Source of the DNA: Sphingomonas sp. QA11
Lineage (GTDB): Bacteria; Pseudomonadota; Alphaproteobacteria; Sphingomonadales; Sphingomonadaceae
NCBI RefSeq assembly: GCF_028473665.1
Contig: NZ_CP098774.1
Span: 186,001-250,000, forward strand
Reading direction: 5' to 3'
Length of the DNA stretch: 64,000 bases
Part shown: piece by piece, positions 49,396 to 57,909 of the stretch
How the letters are laid out: each line of letters starts with the position of its first letter
Position numbering within the stretch: position 1 is the first letter of the stretch
Notes under the pieces: model-generated
The model's input: only the letters and a program-made list of their open reading frames with translations
What the model was told of the DNA's origin: nothing
Database searches by the model: none
Made by a program: the position numbers and the translations under genes

Positions 49396-51939
49396 TCAAT
49401 ATTTCACCCGAAGCGTACCGCCGAAGGTGCGCGGCGCGCCGAGAAAGGCGTCGAGCACGCCGGTCGCGTTGGTCGGCACGTTCTGGAAGCCGGAATTGAA
49501 CGCCACCTGCTTGTAGTTGGTGTCGAACAGGTTTTCCGCCCAGGCCTCGATGCTCCAGCGATCGTTGCTGGGACCGAAGCCGATACGGGCGTTGGAGACG
49601 ACATAGCCCTTCTGGACCTTGCCCGGATCGAGATCCGAGCCGGTATTGTAGGAGGACGAATATTTCAGGCCCATGTTGAACCGGGCCTTATAGTTGTCGG
49701 AAATGTTGTGGGTGTAGGTTCCCGACAACGAGGCTGAATAGAGCGGGGCCAGCGACAGGCGCGAGTGCTGGCCGCCGAGGAAGCCGGTCTTGGCGGCCAG
49801 ATCGGCGAGCTGAGATGCGGTCAGGTCATAGCGGGTGTCGGCGATGGTCAGGCCGCCCTGGAAGCTGAGCTTCGGCGTGGCGAACCACACGAAATCGGCA
49901 TCGATTCCCTTGCTGACCACGCTTGGGATCGAATCCACCACGAAGACCAGCCCGTTGAAGGTGTTGAGCTGGAAATTCGAATATTTCTGGTAGAACAAGG
50001 TCGCGTTGAGCAGGAGCTTGCGGTCGAACAGCGTCGCCTTCTCGCCAAGCTCGAACGAGTTGTTGAACTCACCGGCGAACGAGGTGTCGAGGATCGGCGT
50101 GAGCGCCGCGGCGCTGCCCGGCGCGCAGCCGGCGGTGCCGATGACGCACTGGACCCGGTCGAGGTTGAAGCCACCCGCCTTGTAGCCGCGGGCGTAGGAG
50201 GCATAGACCAGCAGGCTTGGGCTGAAGCGGTAGGAGAGCTTCGCCGTGCCCGAGAATACATTCTCGCTCTCGGACTGGTGGTTGGTGAAGTTGTTGTAGC
50301 CGGGGCTGAGGAAGGGGAGGCACATCGTATTGTTGACCGCGGCAAGCTGCGCCGCCGCCGCCGGATTCGCCGCGTTGAGAATGGCGAACGCCGCGTTCGC
50401 CGATGCGCATCCGGCCCCGCCGCCGATATTGCTGCTGTTCTGATACAGCGTCTTGTCGTCGATATTGAAACGGACGCCGCCCTGGAAGGCGAGCTTGTCG
50501 GTGATGTGCAGCGTGTTGTCGGTGAAGATCGCATAGGTCTTGTCGGTCTGGCGATAGCGATCGACCGAGCCGGTATTCGCCGCGTAATTGACCCCGCCGA
50601 CATAGGGGAAGGTCAGGCCAGTCTGAAGGAAGTTCGGGTCCGGCGTGCCCTCGACCAGCGACGAGAAGAGCAGGCCGAGATAGGGCGTGAACTGGCTGCC
50701 CACGAGGATGCTGGTGTTCTGCCGCAGCTTTTCGTTCGAGAAGAAGCCGCCGATCAGATAGTCGAGCTTGCCGGTGGTGCCCGCGTAGCGCAGTTCCTGG
50801 CTGAAGGTGCGGAACTGCGACGAGTTGCTGTTGTCCGAGGGCAGGTAATCGATATCGGCGGTCGAGAAATCCGCGTCGAACCCGCCGACCGTCTTCCAGT
50901 TGCGATAGGCGGTGATCGAGGTCAGCGTGCCGGGGCCGACATCCCAGTCGGCCTGGAGCGAGACGCCCTTGTCGACGACATGCTGTAGATCGGGGCGGTT
51001 GGCATAGGCGTTGCGGGCATAGGGGTTGCTCGGGTCGCCATCATTGCCGCCGAGCGCGGCGACGAGATTGTTGGCGAAATTGCCGGCGCTGGCGCGGGTG
51101 ATCACCGCCATGCAGCAATGTTCGTCGCGGGACGACACGTCGCCGATCAGCCGCAATGTCAGCGTGTCGGTCGGCTTGGCGAGCAGCTGGCCGCGCAGGG
51201 TGTAGTAATTCTGGTTGTTGTCCCGCGTGTCGGTGCGCGGGCCGGGCCCGGTGTTCACATGGAAAAAGCCGTCGCGGGAATGATCGGCGAAATAGAGGCT
51301 GACGGCCAGCTTGTCGTCGATCAGCGGCCCGGTCGCCTCCGCCGACCCGCCGATCGCGCCATAATTGCCGACGGTGAATTCGGCATTGCCGCCCAGGGTG
51401 AATTGCGGCTCGGCGGTCAGGATGTTGATCACGCCGGCGGTCGCCGACTTGCCGAACAGGGTTCCCTGCGGGCCCTTCAGCACCTCGATCCGGTCGATAT
51501 TGCCGAGATCGCCGAAGCCGACGCCGTTGCGCGAGCGATAGACGCCGTCGATCACCACGCCGACCGAGGATTCAAGCCCGGGATTGTCGCCGACCGTGCC
51601 GATGCCGCGGATGCGCGCCGTGGTGGAGGATTCGCTGGTCGTCGAGGTGACGAGCAGGCCCGGCGCGAGCAGCGCGAGATCCTTGATGTCCTTCACCCCG
51701 GTATCCTGGATGAGCTGGCGATTGACCGTGGTGACGACGATCGGGACGTTCTGCAGCGTCTCCGGGCGCTTGCGGGCGGTGACGATGATGTCCGCGACAT
51801 TGGCGGGCGCGGCCTGGGTGGCCGGTTGCGCAGGCGGGGATGTCGGTGGCGGCGTCTGCGCGAGGGCAGGCATAGCCTGAAGAGCGACGGCGAAGGTGGA
51901 GGCGGACACGGCGAAGCGGGCTTTGCTACGGAATTTCAT
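49396..51939 (-). CDS. TonB-dependent receptor (GDNPGLESSV subgroup)
   Basis: An 847-residue outer-membrane receptor. Signal peptide MKFRSKARFAVSASTFAVAL to ALA, a Pro/Gln linker, TonB-box-like ANVADIIVTARKRPETLQ, plug with ARIRGIGTVGDNPGLESSVG and RIEVLKGPQGTLFGKSATAG, a barrel with YASYARGYKAGGFNLDRVQC, and an aromatic C-terminus (FGGTLRVKY). It is a paralogue of the receptor at 25.4-28.2 kb, sharing the GDNPGLESSV and DGVYRSR motifs. GGAG precedes the ATG. A cytochrome P450 lies upstream on the same strand; a shared lipophilic substrate is possible but not proven. Confidence 0.92.
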   Translation of the reverse strand: MKFRSKARFAVSASTFAVALQAMPALAQTPPPTSPPAQPATQAAPANVADIIVTARKRPETLQNVPIVVTTVNRQLIQDTGVKDIKDLALLAPGLLVTSTTSESSTTARIRGIGTVGDNPGLESSVGVVIDGVYRSRNGVGFGDLGNIDRIEVLKGPQGTLFGKSATAGVINILTAEPQFTLGGNAEFTVGNYGAIGGSAEATGPLIDDKLAVSLYFADHSRDGFFHVNTGPGPRTDTRDNNQNYYTLRGQLLAKPTDTLTLRLIGDVSSRDEHCCMAVITRASAGNFANNLVAALGGNDGDPSNPYARNAYANRPDLQHVVDKGVSLQADWDVGPGTLTSITAYRNWKTVGGFDADFSTADIDYLPSDNSNSSQFRTFSQELRYAGTTGKLDYLIGGFFSNEKLRQNTSILVGSQFTPYLGLLFSSLVEGTPDPNFLQTGLTFPYVGGVNYAANTGSVDRYRQTDKTYAIFTDNTLHITDKLAFQGGVRFNIDDKTLYQNSSNIGGGAGCASANAAFAILNAANPAAAAQLAAVNNTMCLPFLSPGYNNFTNHQSESENVFSGTAKLSYRFSPSLLVYASYARGYKAGGFNLDRVQCVIGTAGCAPGSAAALTPILDTSFAGEFNNSFELGEKATLFDRKLLLNATLFYQKYSNFQLNTFNGLVFVVDSIPSVVSKGIDADFVWFATPKLSFQGGLTIADTRYDLTASQLADLAAKTGFLGGQHSRLSLAPLYSASLSGTYTHNISDNYKARFNMGLKYSSSYNTGSDLDPGKVQKGYVVSNARIGFGPSNDRWSIEAWAENLFDTNYKQVAFNSGFQNVPTNATGVLDAFLGAPRTFGGTLRVKY

Positions 51940-52433
51940 GCATCGTCTCCAAGTTTATTGCCCTGATTTTCACCCCCTTGCGGAAAATTGTGATCCCGCC
52001 GGCATGATGGTGCGATGACAGAAGCGTGAAACCGGCGCGCGATCTGTGTCCTTGCGGCAACAGATTCGGGGGTGTCAGGGTATTTCGTGTACCAAAGGCG
52101 GGAAAATCGCTGGAAATGCGCGTGGACGCGTCGACGCAGTCATACCTGGCGTTCGAATGTGCCTGAGCCTGACACTATGATGCGAGGCTTGGTGAGAGGG
52201 CCAGTCGCGGTAGGGCGTCCAGCGAGGGATCTAATCGCTGGCCCGGATTCGTTCCAGGAGCCACCGTGCCGCGTGCCAACCGCTTTCGACTCTTGGTGAA
52301 CGGCGGATGCCGGAAAAAGTCCGGCCTGACGGGCTCGTCGTCCGGATCGGCCTCCATGGACGCGCGTCATCCATCGGCACGTGCGCGGGGCCATAGCCCT
52401 CTCCCGCGACCGCGGGAGAGGGTAGTCAGATGC
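51940..52433. other. Intergenic region with repeats upstream of the TonB receptor
   Basis: This 494-bp gap holds no gene that I can support. It contains a degenerate family B repeat (52240-52332) and a perfect 12-bp-arm hairpin (52397-52408 with 52411-52422) just after the P450 stop, which could terminate P450 transcription. The 51960-52150 part should contain the receptor promoter; no clear operator was seen. Confidence 0.5.
52397..52422. terminator. Hairpin after the P450 gene
   Basis: A perfect 12-bp stem (52397-52408 with 52411-52422) with an AC loop lies 11 bp beyond the P450 stop on the minus strand. It is of the CCCTCTCCC dispersed-palindrome type; terminator function is a guess. Confidence 0.5.
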
Positions 52434-53675
52434 TCAATATTTGCTGATCTCGACCGGCAGCTTGCGATAGCCGTGGACGAAGCAGGCAGCGACGCGTTCC
52501 GGCTCGCCGACCACGTTCACCCGCATGCGGCGCCGGGCCATTTCCTCCAGCAGCGTCGCGATCTGGAGCTCGGCGAGCCGGGCGCCGACGCAGCGATGGA
52601 TGCCATGGCCGAACGCAAGATGCCGGCGGGCATTGGGGCGGTCGACGATGATCTTGTCGGCATTTTCGAACACGCTCTCGTCGCGATTGGCCGAGAGATA
52701 CCAGAGCGCGAGCTTGTCGCCGGCCCTGATCTGCTGTCCTTCAAGCATTGTGTCCTCGGTCGCGGTACGGCGCATATGGGCAAGCGGGGTCTGCCAGCGG
52801 ATGATATCCTGCACGGCATTGTGGATCAGCGACGGATCCCCCTCGAGCTTGGCGCGCTCGTCCGGGAACCGGTCGAGGCCATAGGCGGCGGCGGTCATCG
52901 AGTTGCGCGTGGTGTCGTTGCCGCCGACGATCAGTAGGATCAGGTTCCCCAGGAACTCCATCTGGCTCATCTCGGCCATCGCGTCCGAATGCATCATCAT
53001 CGAGATGAGGTCGGGCGTCGGCTCCTTGCCGAGCTTCTGGTTCCACAGATTCTGGAAATAGCCGCCGCATTCATACATGTGCTTTAGGCGTTCGAGCCGG
53101 AGCTCCTCGGTCTTCACCAGCTCGATATCGCCGGCCCAGTCGGACCAGAAGGTCAGCTTGCGCCTGTCCTCCCAGGGGAAGTCGAACAGGATCGCCAGCA
53201 TCTGGGTGGTCAGCTCAATCGAGACGGTGTCGACCCAGTCGAATTCCTTGTTCCACTCCAGGCTGTCCAGCACCTCGGCCGTGCGCATGCGGATATTGTC
53301 GGAGAGGCGGACCATCTCGCTCGGCGTGAAGGCAGGCGCGACGGTGCGGCGCTGGCCGGTATGCTTGGGCCGGTCCATCGCGATGAACATCGGCATGCGC
53401 ACATCGGTCGGCGAATTTTCGATGAAATCGGCGAGCGTGATGCCGCCCGCCTCGGACGAATAAATGTCCGGAAGCGATTCGACCTCGACGATCGGCTTGT
53501 AGGTCGAGACCGACCAATAGGGGCCGAAGCCGGACTGCTCGACATAATGGACCGGCGATTCGGCGCGGAGCCGGCGGAAGGGTGCCTGCCACACATCGTC
53601 GCGATAGAGCTCCGGCCGGCTCACATCGAGCGGATCGACCGCCGTTTCGACCGCATGCAGTGCTTGTGTCGCCAT
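52434..53675 (-). CDS. Cytochrome P450, CYP153-like alkane hydroxylase
   Basis: A 413-residue soluble bacterial P450. The haem-binding loop is FGHGIHRCVGARLAELQ, with the I-helix IVGGNDTTRNSMTAAAYGL whose NDTTRNSM is typical of CYP153, and the ExxR region in the K helix. CYP153 enzymes add a terminal hydroxyl to medium-chain n-alkanes, using ferredoxin and ferredoxin reductase; neither partner is next door. AAGGAG precedes the ATG. A TGACAC-TT-GTGTCA palindrome lies upstream. Assignment to the CYP153 family is by motif, not by full alignment. Confidence 0.85.
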   Translation of the reverse strand: MATQALHAVETAVDPLDVSRPELYRDDVWQAPFRRLRAESPVHYVEQSGFGPYWSVSTYKPIVEVESLPDIYSSEAGGITLADFIENSPTDVRMPMFIAMDRPKHTGQRRTVAPAFTPSEMVRLSDNIRMRTAEVLDSLEWNKEFDWVDTVSIELTTQMLAILFDFPWEDRRKLTFWSDWAGDIELVKTEELRLERLKHMYECGGYFQNLWNQKLGKEPTPDLISMMMHSDAMAEMSQMEFLGNLILLIVGGNDTTRNSMTAAAYGLDRFPDERAKLEGDPSLIHNAVQDIIRWQTPLAHMRRTATEDTMLEGQQIRAGDKLALWYLSANRDESVFENADKIIVDRPNARRHLAFGHGIHRCVGARLAELQIATLLEEMARRRMRVNVVGEPERVAACFVHGYRKLPVEISKY

Positions 53676-53711
53676 TGTCCGCTCTCCTTATGGGCGCAGG
53701 AAAGCCTTAGC

Positions 53712-53725
53712 TGACACTTGTGTCA
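53712..53725. promoter_or_regulatory. Palindromic operator upstream of the P450 gene
   Basis: TGACAC TT GTGTCA is a perfect 6-2-6 dyad about 37 bp before the P450 start. It is the size and symmetry expected for a TetR-family repressor; the regulator is not in this window. Confidence 0.6.
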
Positions 53726-53836
53726 ATTGTGTTTTGCAACGGGATCGCCAGGATGGTGGTTAGGAAAGGTCGAACGATGGCGTCGTTGCCGAAGGCAGGT
53801 ATTGGCGATGTGCCCTTCAACCAGCCCGCAAAAGCA

Positions 53837-53940
53837 CCTTCCCCGGCGAAGGCGGGGTCCAGTGGGGAAGGTTCAGGTAACGGCGCGCAACGCCAGCCAG
53901 AAATGTCCCACGACTGGACCCCGGCCTTCGCCGGGGAAGG
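53837..53940. repeat. Inverted repeat with CCTTCCCCGGCGAAGGC arms
   Basis: The left arm (53837-53866) and right arm (53907-53940) are inverted copies with small differences; each arm contains a CCCCGGCGAAGG hairpin. It lies in the 301-bp gap between the P450 and the ABC permease, which has no gene. A short related piece is near 24526-24552. Confidence 0.75.
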
Positions 53941-53976
53941 AAAAGGAAAGGGGAGCCAACCGATGTTTCGGGCGCC

Positions 53977-55218
53977 TTAGCGCCCGATCAGCCCCTTCCA
54001 GTTGATCTTGCCGCTGCCCGACTGCAGCACACCGCGGCGGAAGGCGCGGGCGGCGACGGCGATAACGATCGCGACCCATAGCGATTGCCAGGCGAGCGCC
54101 GCGATATGCGGCCAGATCTCGGGTGCGTTGGCCGCACGGCCGGCCATTGCATAGGGCGAGCTGAACGGGAAAATCTCGACCGCGCGGGCGAGCCAGCTGT
54201 CGGGGCGGGACACCGCCTGGACCGAGGCGCCGAAGATCATGATCTGCAGGATGGTGATCGGCAGGGAGAGGAGCTGGAGCTCGCGCGGAGTGCTCGCCTG
54301 GGCGCCAACGCCCATGAACACCGCGCCGAGCAGCATATAGGCCATGGCGAAATAGGCGACGAACAGCAGCGAGAAAGCAGGCATGCCGACCGCTGGGCCG
54401 ATGTCGCGGAACGCGGCACCGAGCGCATTGGGCACGAACACGTCGATCTGGCTGACCAGCGTGCCCCAGAAGCCGATGAACAGCAGCGCCGATCCGAACA
54501 TGCCGATCAGCTTGCCGAAGAACACCGCCTCGAGCGGCACGGCGGCGGCAAGCACCTCGACCACCTTGTTGCTGCGCTCTTCCGCCATGGTGCCGACTGC
54601 CTGGCCGGCAAGGAACAGGGTCAGGAAGAAGATGCCGAACACCGCGAAAAAGGCCGAACGCTTGTTGCCGGTCGGCGTCGGCTCGGCGCGGGCGATCGAC
54701 GTCAGGGTCGGCGTGCTGAGCGCGGCGGTGCCGCTTCTTTCCATGCGCAGCGTTTCCTCGGCGAGCTGGGCGAGGAAATTGGCGTCGCGGCGGCCGAAGC
54801 CGCCATAGAGGATGGTCGGGCGGGTAAGGTCGCCGTAGAGTGCGGCCGAGGCGTCGCTGCCCCGATCGCTGAACGCGACATGCGCCTGACCGGCGGGATT
54901 GTCGGTCGGGACCTGCATGACGAGGGCGGGTGGCCGGTCATCCCTGGCATAGAGCTGGCGCAGGCGCCTGTCGGCGGCGCGCATCGGTTCCTGCCGCGCG
55001 GGATCGACGATCGCGACAATGCTTGCCTTTTCAACCGAGGCGCTGGTGACCGACGAGGCCCCCATGCCGCCGATCAGGCCGAAGGAGAGCATCAGCACCG
55101 GGGTGAACAGGAACACCAGGAACATCGGCGTGAACACGGTCGCCACGAAATCGCGGCGGGCGATGGTCAATGTCTGGCGGAGGAGGCGGCGGAGATTGCC
55201 GGTCGGACGGGCGCTCAT
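53977..55218 (-). CDS. ABC-2-type exporter permease (NatB-like)
   Basis: A 413-residue membrane protein: one N-terminal helix (TPMFLVFLFTPVLMLSFGLI), a large periplasmic domain of about 160 residues, then five or so helices (FFAVFGIFFLTLFLAGQAVG, FGSALLFIGFWGTLVSQ, FSLLFVAYFAMAYMLLGAVF). AEERSNKVVEVLAAAVPL is the coupling-loop signature of ABC-2 NatB-type permeases. It pairs with the ATPase upstream (ATGA overlap). Substrate unknown; Na+ or drug export are family precedents. Confidence 0.88.
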   Translation of the reverse strand: MSARPTGNLRRLLRQTLTIARRDFVATVFTPMFLVFLFTPVLMLSFGLIGGMGASSVTSASVEKASIVAIVDPARQEPMRAADRRLRQLYARDDRPPALVMQVPTDNPAGQAHVAFSDRGSDASAALYGDLTRPTILYGGFGRRDANFLAQLAEETLRMERSGTAALSTPTLTSIARAEPTPTGNKRSAFFAVFGIFFLTLFLAGQAVGTMAEERSNKVVEVLAAAVPLEAVFFGKLIGMFGSALLFIGFWGTLVSQIDVFVPNALGAAFRDIGPAVGMPAFSLLFVAYFAMAYMLLGAVFMGVGAQASTPRELQLLSLPITILQIMIFGASVQAVSRPDSWLARAVEIFPFSSPYAMAGRAANAPEIWPHIAALAWQSLWVAIVIAVAARAFRRGVLQSGSGKINWKGLIGR

Positions 55219-56153
55219 GCCGCGATCTCCGCATTCGGTTCGTCTTTGAGGGCATCGGGGCCGACGATTCGCACGAACGCGTCGTGAAGACCCGGCCGCT
55301 CCATCGACAGGCCTGATATGCCGTATCCAGCATCGATCAGCCGCTTCAATATGTCCTCAACACCACCATCGGGCACGATGAAACGCCAGCCATCGCCGTC
55401 GCGTTCGGCATCGGGCGGGAGCAGGGCGGCGATACCCTCTCCATCATGATGCGGCACATAGTGCGCCCGCATCGGCAGCATGCCGCGCGCGTCGGCCACC
55501 GTGCCTTCGAAACGGCGCTTGCCGCCGGCGATGATCGCGAGGCGGTCGCACAGCCGCTCGGCATGGGCCATGACATGAGTGGAGAAGAGGATGGTGGCGC
55601 CGCGGTCGCGCTGGCCGACGATCAGCGCCTCGAGCCGGTCCTGGTTGACCGGGTCGAGGCCCGAAAAGGGCTCGTCGAGCACCAGCAGGTCGGGCTCGTG
55701 CACGACCGAGCCGAGCAATTGCACGAGCTGCGCCATGCCCTTCGATAATTTGCGGATCTTGCTGTCCACCGCGTGGCCGAGACCGGCCCCCTCCATCAGG
55801 GCGACGGCGCGCCTGCGGCCGGTCTTGAGGTCGAGCCCGCGCAGCGCGCCCATGAAGGCGATTGCATCCTTCGCCCGCATCGCCGGATAGAGGCCGCGTT
55901 CCTCGGGCAGATAACCGACCCGGTCGCTCACCTCGCGCGGGCGCGCATGGCCGAGCAGGGTACGGGTGCCGCCATCCGGCTCGATGATGCCGAGCAGCAT
56001 GCGCAGCGTGGTGGTCTTGCCGGCGCCGTTGGGACCGAGCACGCCGTAGATCATGCCAGTGGGCACCGCGATGTCGATGCCGTCAACAACGCGGCGGTCG
56101 CCGAATTTCTTGACCAGTCCGGTGGCGCTGATCGCCAGAGTGTCGGTTATCAA
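55215..56153 (-). CDS. ABC transporter ATPase (NatA-like), TTG start
   Basis: A 312-residue ATPase with Walker A GPNGAGKTT, signature LSKGMAQLVQLL and Walker B LLVLDEPFSGLDP, followed by a C-terminal domain typical of drug/Na+ exporters (IVPDGGVEDILKRLIDAG). The start is TTG at the complement of 56151-56153 with GGAAGG six nt upstream; the open frame continues further but has no domain and overlaps queG. Its stop overlaps the permease start as ATGA, so the two make one exporter. It is divergent from queG. Confidence 0.9.
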   Translation of the reverse strand: MITDTLAISATGLVKKFGDRRVVDGIDIAVPTGMIYGVLGPNGAGKTTTLRMLLGIIEPDGGTRTLLGHARPREVSDRVGYLPEERGLYPAMRAKDAIAFMGALRGLDLKTGRRRAVALMEGAGLGHAVDSKIRKLSKGMAQLVQLLGSVVHEPDLLVLDEPFSGLDPVNQDRLEALIVGQRDRGATILFSTHVMAHAERLCDRLAIIAGGKRRFEGTVADARGMLPMRAHYVPHHDGEGIAALLPPDAERDGDGWRFIVPDGGVEDILKRLIDAGYGISGLSMERPGLHDAFVRIVGPDALKDEPNAEIAA

Positions 56154-56257
56154 GTCTTGCCTTCCGTTCGTCCCGGGCGGAACATGCGCTCCAGATACCA
56201 GCGCTTCGTTAATGTGTCTCGACGGTGGATCACTTTTCCCGGCCATCGTGATAGCGG

Positions 56258-57385
56258 GTGCCGGTGAGCGACGACATCGCCCTGAACGAACGGCTGAAAG
56301 CGAAGGCGGTTGAACTTGGGTTCGCCGCCTGCGGGATCGCACGCGCCGACGCCGCGCCGCGTACCGCCGAGCGGCTGCACCAATGGCTTGGCGAGGGCAT
56401 GCATGGCGACATGATCTGGATGGAGGCGCGCGCGCATCATCGCGAAAGCCCGGCCGGCCTGTGGCCCGAGGTGCGCAGCGTGATCTCGCTGGGCATGAGC
56501 TATGCGCCGGCCGTCGATCCGCTCGCGCTGGCGGGGGAGGGGGAGCGGGCGCGCATCTCGGTCTATGCCCAGGGCGCCGACTATCACGACGTGATGAAGC
56601 GTGCGCTGAAGGCGCTGGCACGGTGGCTCGTTGCCGAGGTGCGGGGCGCCGATGTGAAAGTGTTCGTCGATACCGCGCCGGTGATGGAGAAGCCGCTGTC
56701 GGAAGCCGCCGGCCTTGGCTGGCAGGGCAAGCATACCAATCTGGTCAGCCGGGATCATGGGAGCTGGCTGTTCCTGGGCGCGATCTACACGACGCTCGAC
56801 CTGGCGATGGACGTCCCGGGACGCGACACCTGCGGCTCGTGCGATGCGTGCCAGGCGGCGTGCCCCACCGATGCGTTTCCGGCGCCGTACCGGCTCGATG
56901 CGCGGCGGTGCATCTCGTACCTGACGATCGAGAATGCCGGCCCGATCCCGCACGAATTCCGCGCTGCGATGGGCAACCGGATCTATGGCTGCGACGATTG
57001 CCTGGCGGTGTGCCCGTGGAACAAGTTCGCCGCGTCGGCAAGCGCGAACCGGGCCTTCGCGCCGCGGGCCGAGCTGGCGGCGCCTGCTTTGGCTGACCTG
57101 CTGGCGCTTGACGATGCCGGGTTTCGCGAGGTGTTCGCCGGATCGCCGATCAAGCGGATCGGACGGAACCGGATGATGCGGAACTGCCTGATCGCGGCGG
57201 GGAACAGCGGCGCGGATGCGCTGGTGGAGCCGGTCGCCGGGTTGCTGGGCGACGAGTCGCCGGTGGTGCGGGGGGCGGCGACCTGGGCGCTCGGGCGGCT
57301 GGATCGCGGGCGGTTCGAGTGGGAGCGGGAGGCGCGGCTGGCAGAGGAAATGGACGAGACTGTGAAGGCAGAGTGGGGCATTTAA
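56258..57385 (+). CDS. queG: Epoxyqueuosine reductase
   Basis: QueG removes the epoxide of epoxyqueuosine in tRNA, the last step to queuosine, using a cobalamin and two [4Fe-4S] clusters. The 375-residue protein has the cobalamin/catalytic region ([20 protein letters not shown]) and cluster ligands in [18 protein letters not shown] and [15 protein letters not shown]-terminal HEAT-like part ([18 protein letters not shown]) contacts tRNA. Start is GTG 56258 or, less likely, GTG 56264. It is divergent from the ABC exporter with no obvious relation. A REP hairpin follows the stop. Confidence 0.95.
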   Translation: MPVSDDIALNERLKAKAVELGFAACGIARADAAPRTAERLHQWLGEGMHGDMIWMEARAHHRESPAGLWPEVRSVISLGMSYAPAVDPLALAGEGERARISVYAQGADYHDVMKRALKALARWLVAEVRGADVKVFVDTAPVMEKPLSEAAGLGWQGKHTNLVSRDHGSWLFLGAIYTTLDLAMDVPGRDTCGSCDACQAACPTDAFPAPYRLDARRCISYLTIENAGPIPHEFRAAMGNRIYGCDDCLAVCPWNKFAASASANRAFAPRAELAAPALADLLALDDAGFREVFAGSPIKRIGRNRMMRNCLIAAGNSGADALVEPVAGLLGDESPVVRGAATWALGRLDRGRFEWEREARLAEEMDETVKAEWGI

Positions 57386-57397
57386 GCAGAGCGGAGC

Positions 57398-57440
57398 ATT
57401 TGAAAAGCCCCTCCCCTTCAGGGGAGGGGTTGGGGTGGGG
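57398..57440. repeat. Left REP-like element of the DUF559 locus
   Basis: AAAAGCCCCTCCCCTTCAGG begins a GC hairpin that is followed by GGTTGGGGTGGGG. The mirror copy, inverted, ends near 57906 on the other side of the DUF559 gene. The architecture (hairpin plus GGGGTGGG tail) matches each arm of the empty doublet at 4233-4344. Confidence 0.85.
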
Positions 57441-57448
57441 AACGCTGA

Positions 57449-57889
57449 GTGGTTTCAGAAGCTGAACTTTTGAAGCGTGCACATGAGATGCGCCGCAATC
57501 CCACGGAGCCTGAAAAGCGTTTGTGGCGACACCTCTCCAACGGACAACTTGGAGCGTACAAGTTCCGGCGCCAGCATGTAGTCGCCGACGCCTACGCAAT
57601 CTTGGATTTTTTCTGCCCGGCCATCGGATTGGGCGTTGAAGTCGATGGCGATACGCATAATGCTGAGGAAGACAGGAGGCGAGATAGTCGCCTGAAACAT
57701 CGCGGCTTCACCATTCTGCGCTTCAACAATGCCGACGTTATGACAAACATCGAGGGGGTCGTTGAAACGATCTTCGCCGCTGCGCAATCACTCCCCTCCC
57801 GCTGGTCTGGCAGTCGGCGTCCCCCACCCCAACCCAGTGCAGCGGCTCTTTGCCCTGTCCGGGGGACAGGGCTGCCGCTGCACTCCTGA
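57449..57889 (+). CDS. DUF559 endonuclease-like protein in REP doublet loop
   Basis: A 146-residue frame. The first 110 residues form a DUF559 domain of the PD-(D/E)XK nuclease type related to Vsr: NPTEPEKRLWRHLSNGQLGA, KFRRQHVVADAYAILDFFCP with Asp about residue 53, and LGVEVDGDTHNAEEDRRRDS giving Glu64-x-Asp66 and His70. RFNNADVMTN closes the domain. From about residue 113 the frame runs into the right-hand repeat (RRPPPQPSAAALCPVRGTG), so its C-terminus is repeat-encoded and may not be native. The start may be GTG 57449 or ATG 57488. The gene lies between inverted REP-like elements. Confidence 0.75.
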   Translation: MVSEAELLKRAHEMRRNPTEPEKRLWRHLSNGQLGAYKFRRQHVVADAYAILDFFCPAIGLGVEVDGDTHNAEEDRRRDSRLKHRGFTILRFNNADVMTNIEGVVETIFAAAQSLPSRWSGSRRPPPQPSAAALCPVRGTGLPLHS

Positions 57890-57906
57890 AGGGGAGGGGC
57901 TTTTTT
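57818..57906. repeat. Right REP-like element with nested 49-nt hairpin
   Basis: Read on the minus strand it repeats the left element (AAAAGCCCCTCCCCTTCAGG, then GGTTGGGGTGGGG), but a 49-nt palindrome (57836-57884; outer arms AGTGCAGCGGC and GCCGCTGCACT, inner CCCTGTCC and GGACAGGG) is inserted between the two parts. The repeat overlaps the 3' end of the DUF559 frame. Confidence 0.85.
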
Positions 57907-57909
57907 GTG

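Noticed and set aside
53720..53980. An 86-codon plus frame upstream of the ABC permease stop
   Set aside because: It is built from the family C inverted repeat and a Pro/Gly/Ala-rich low-complexity tail; no start signal.
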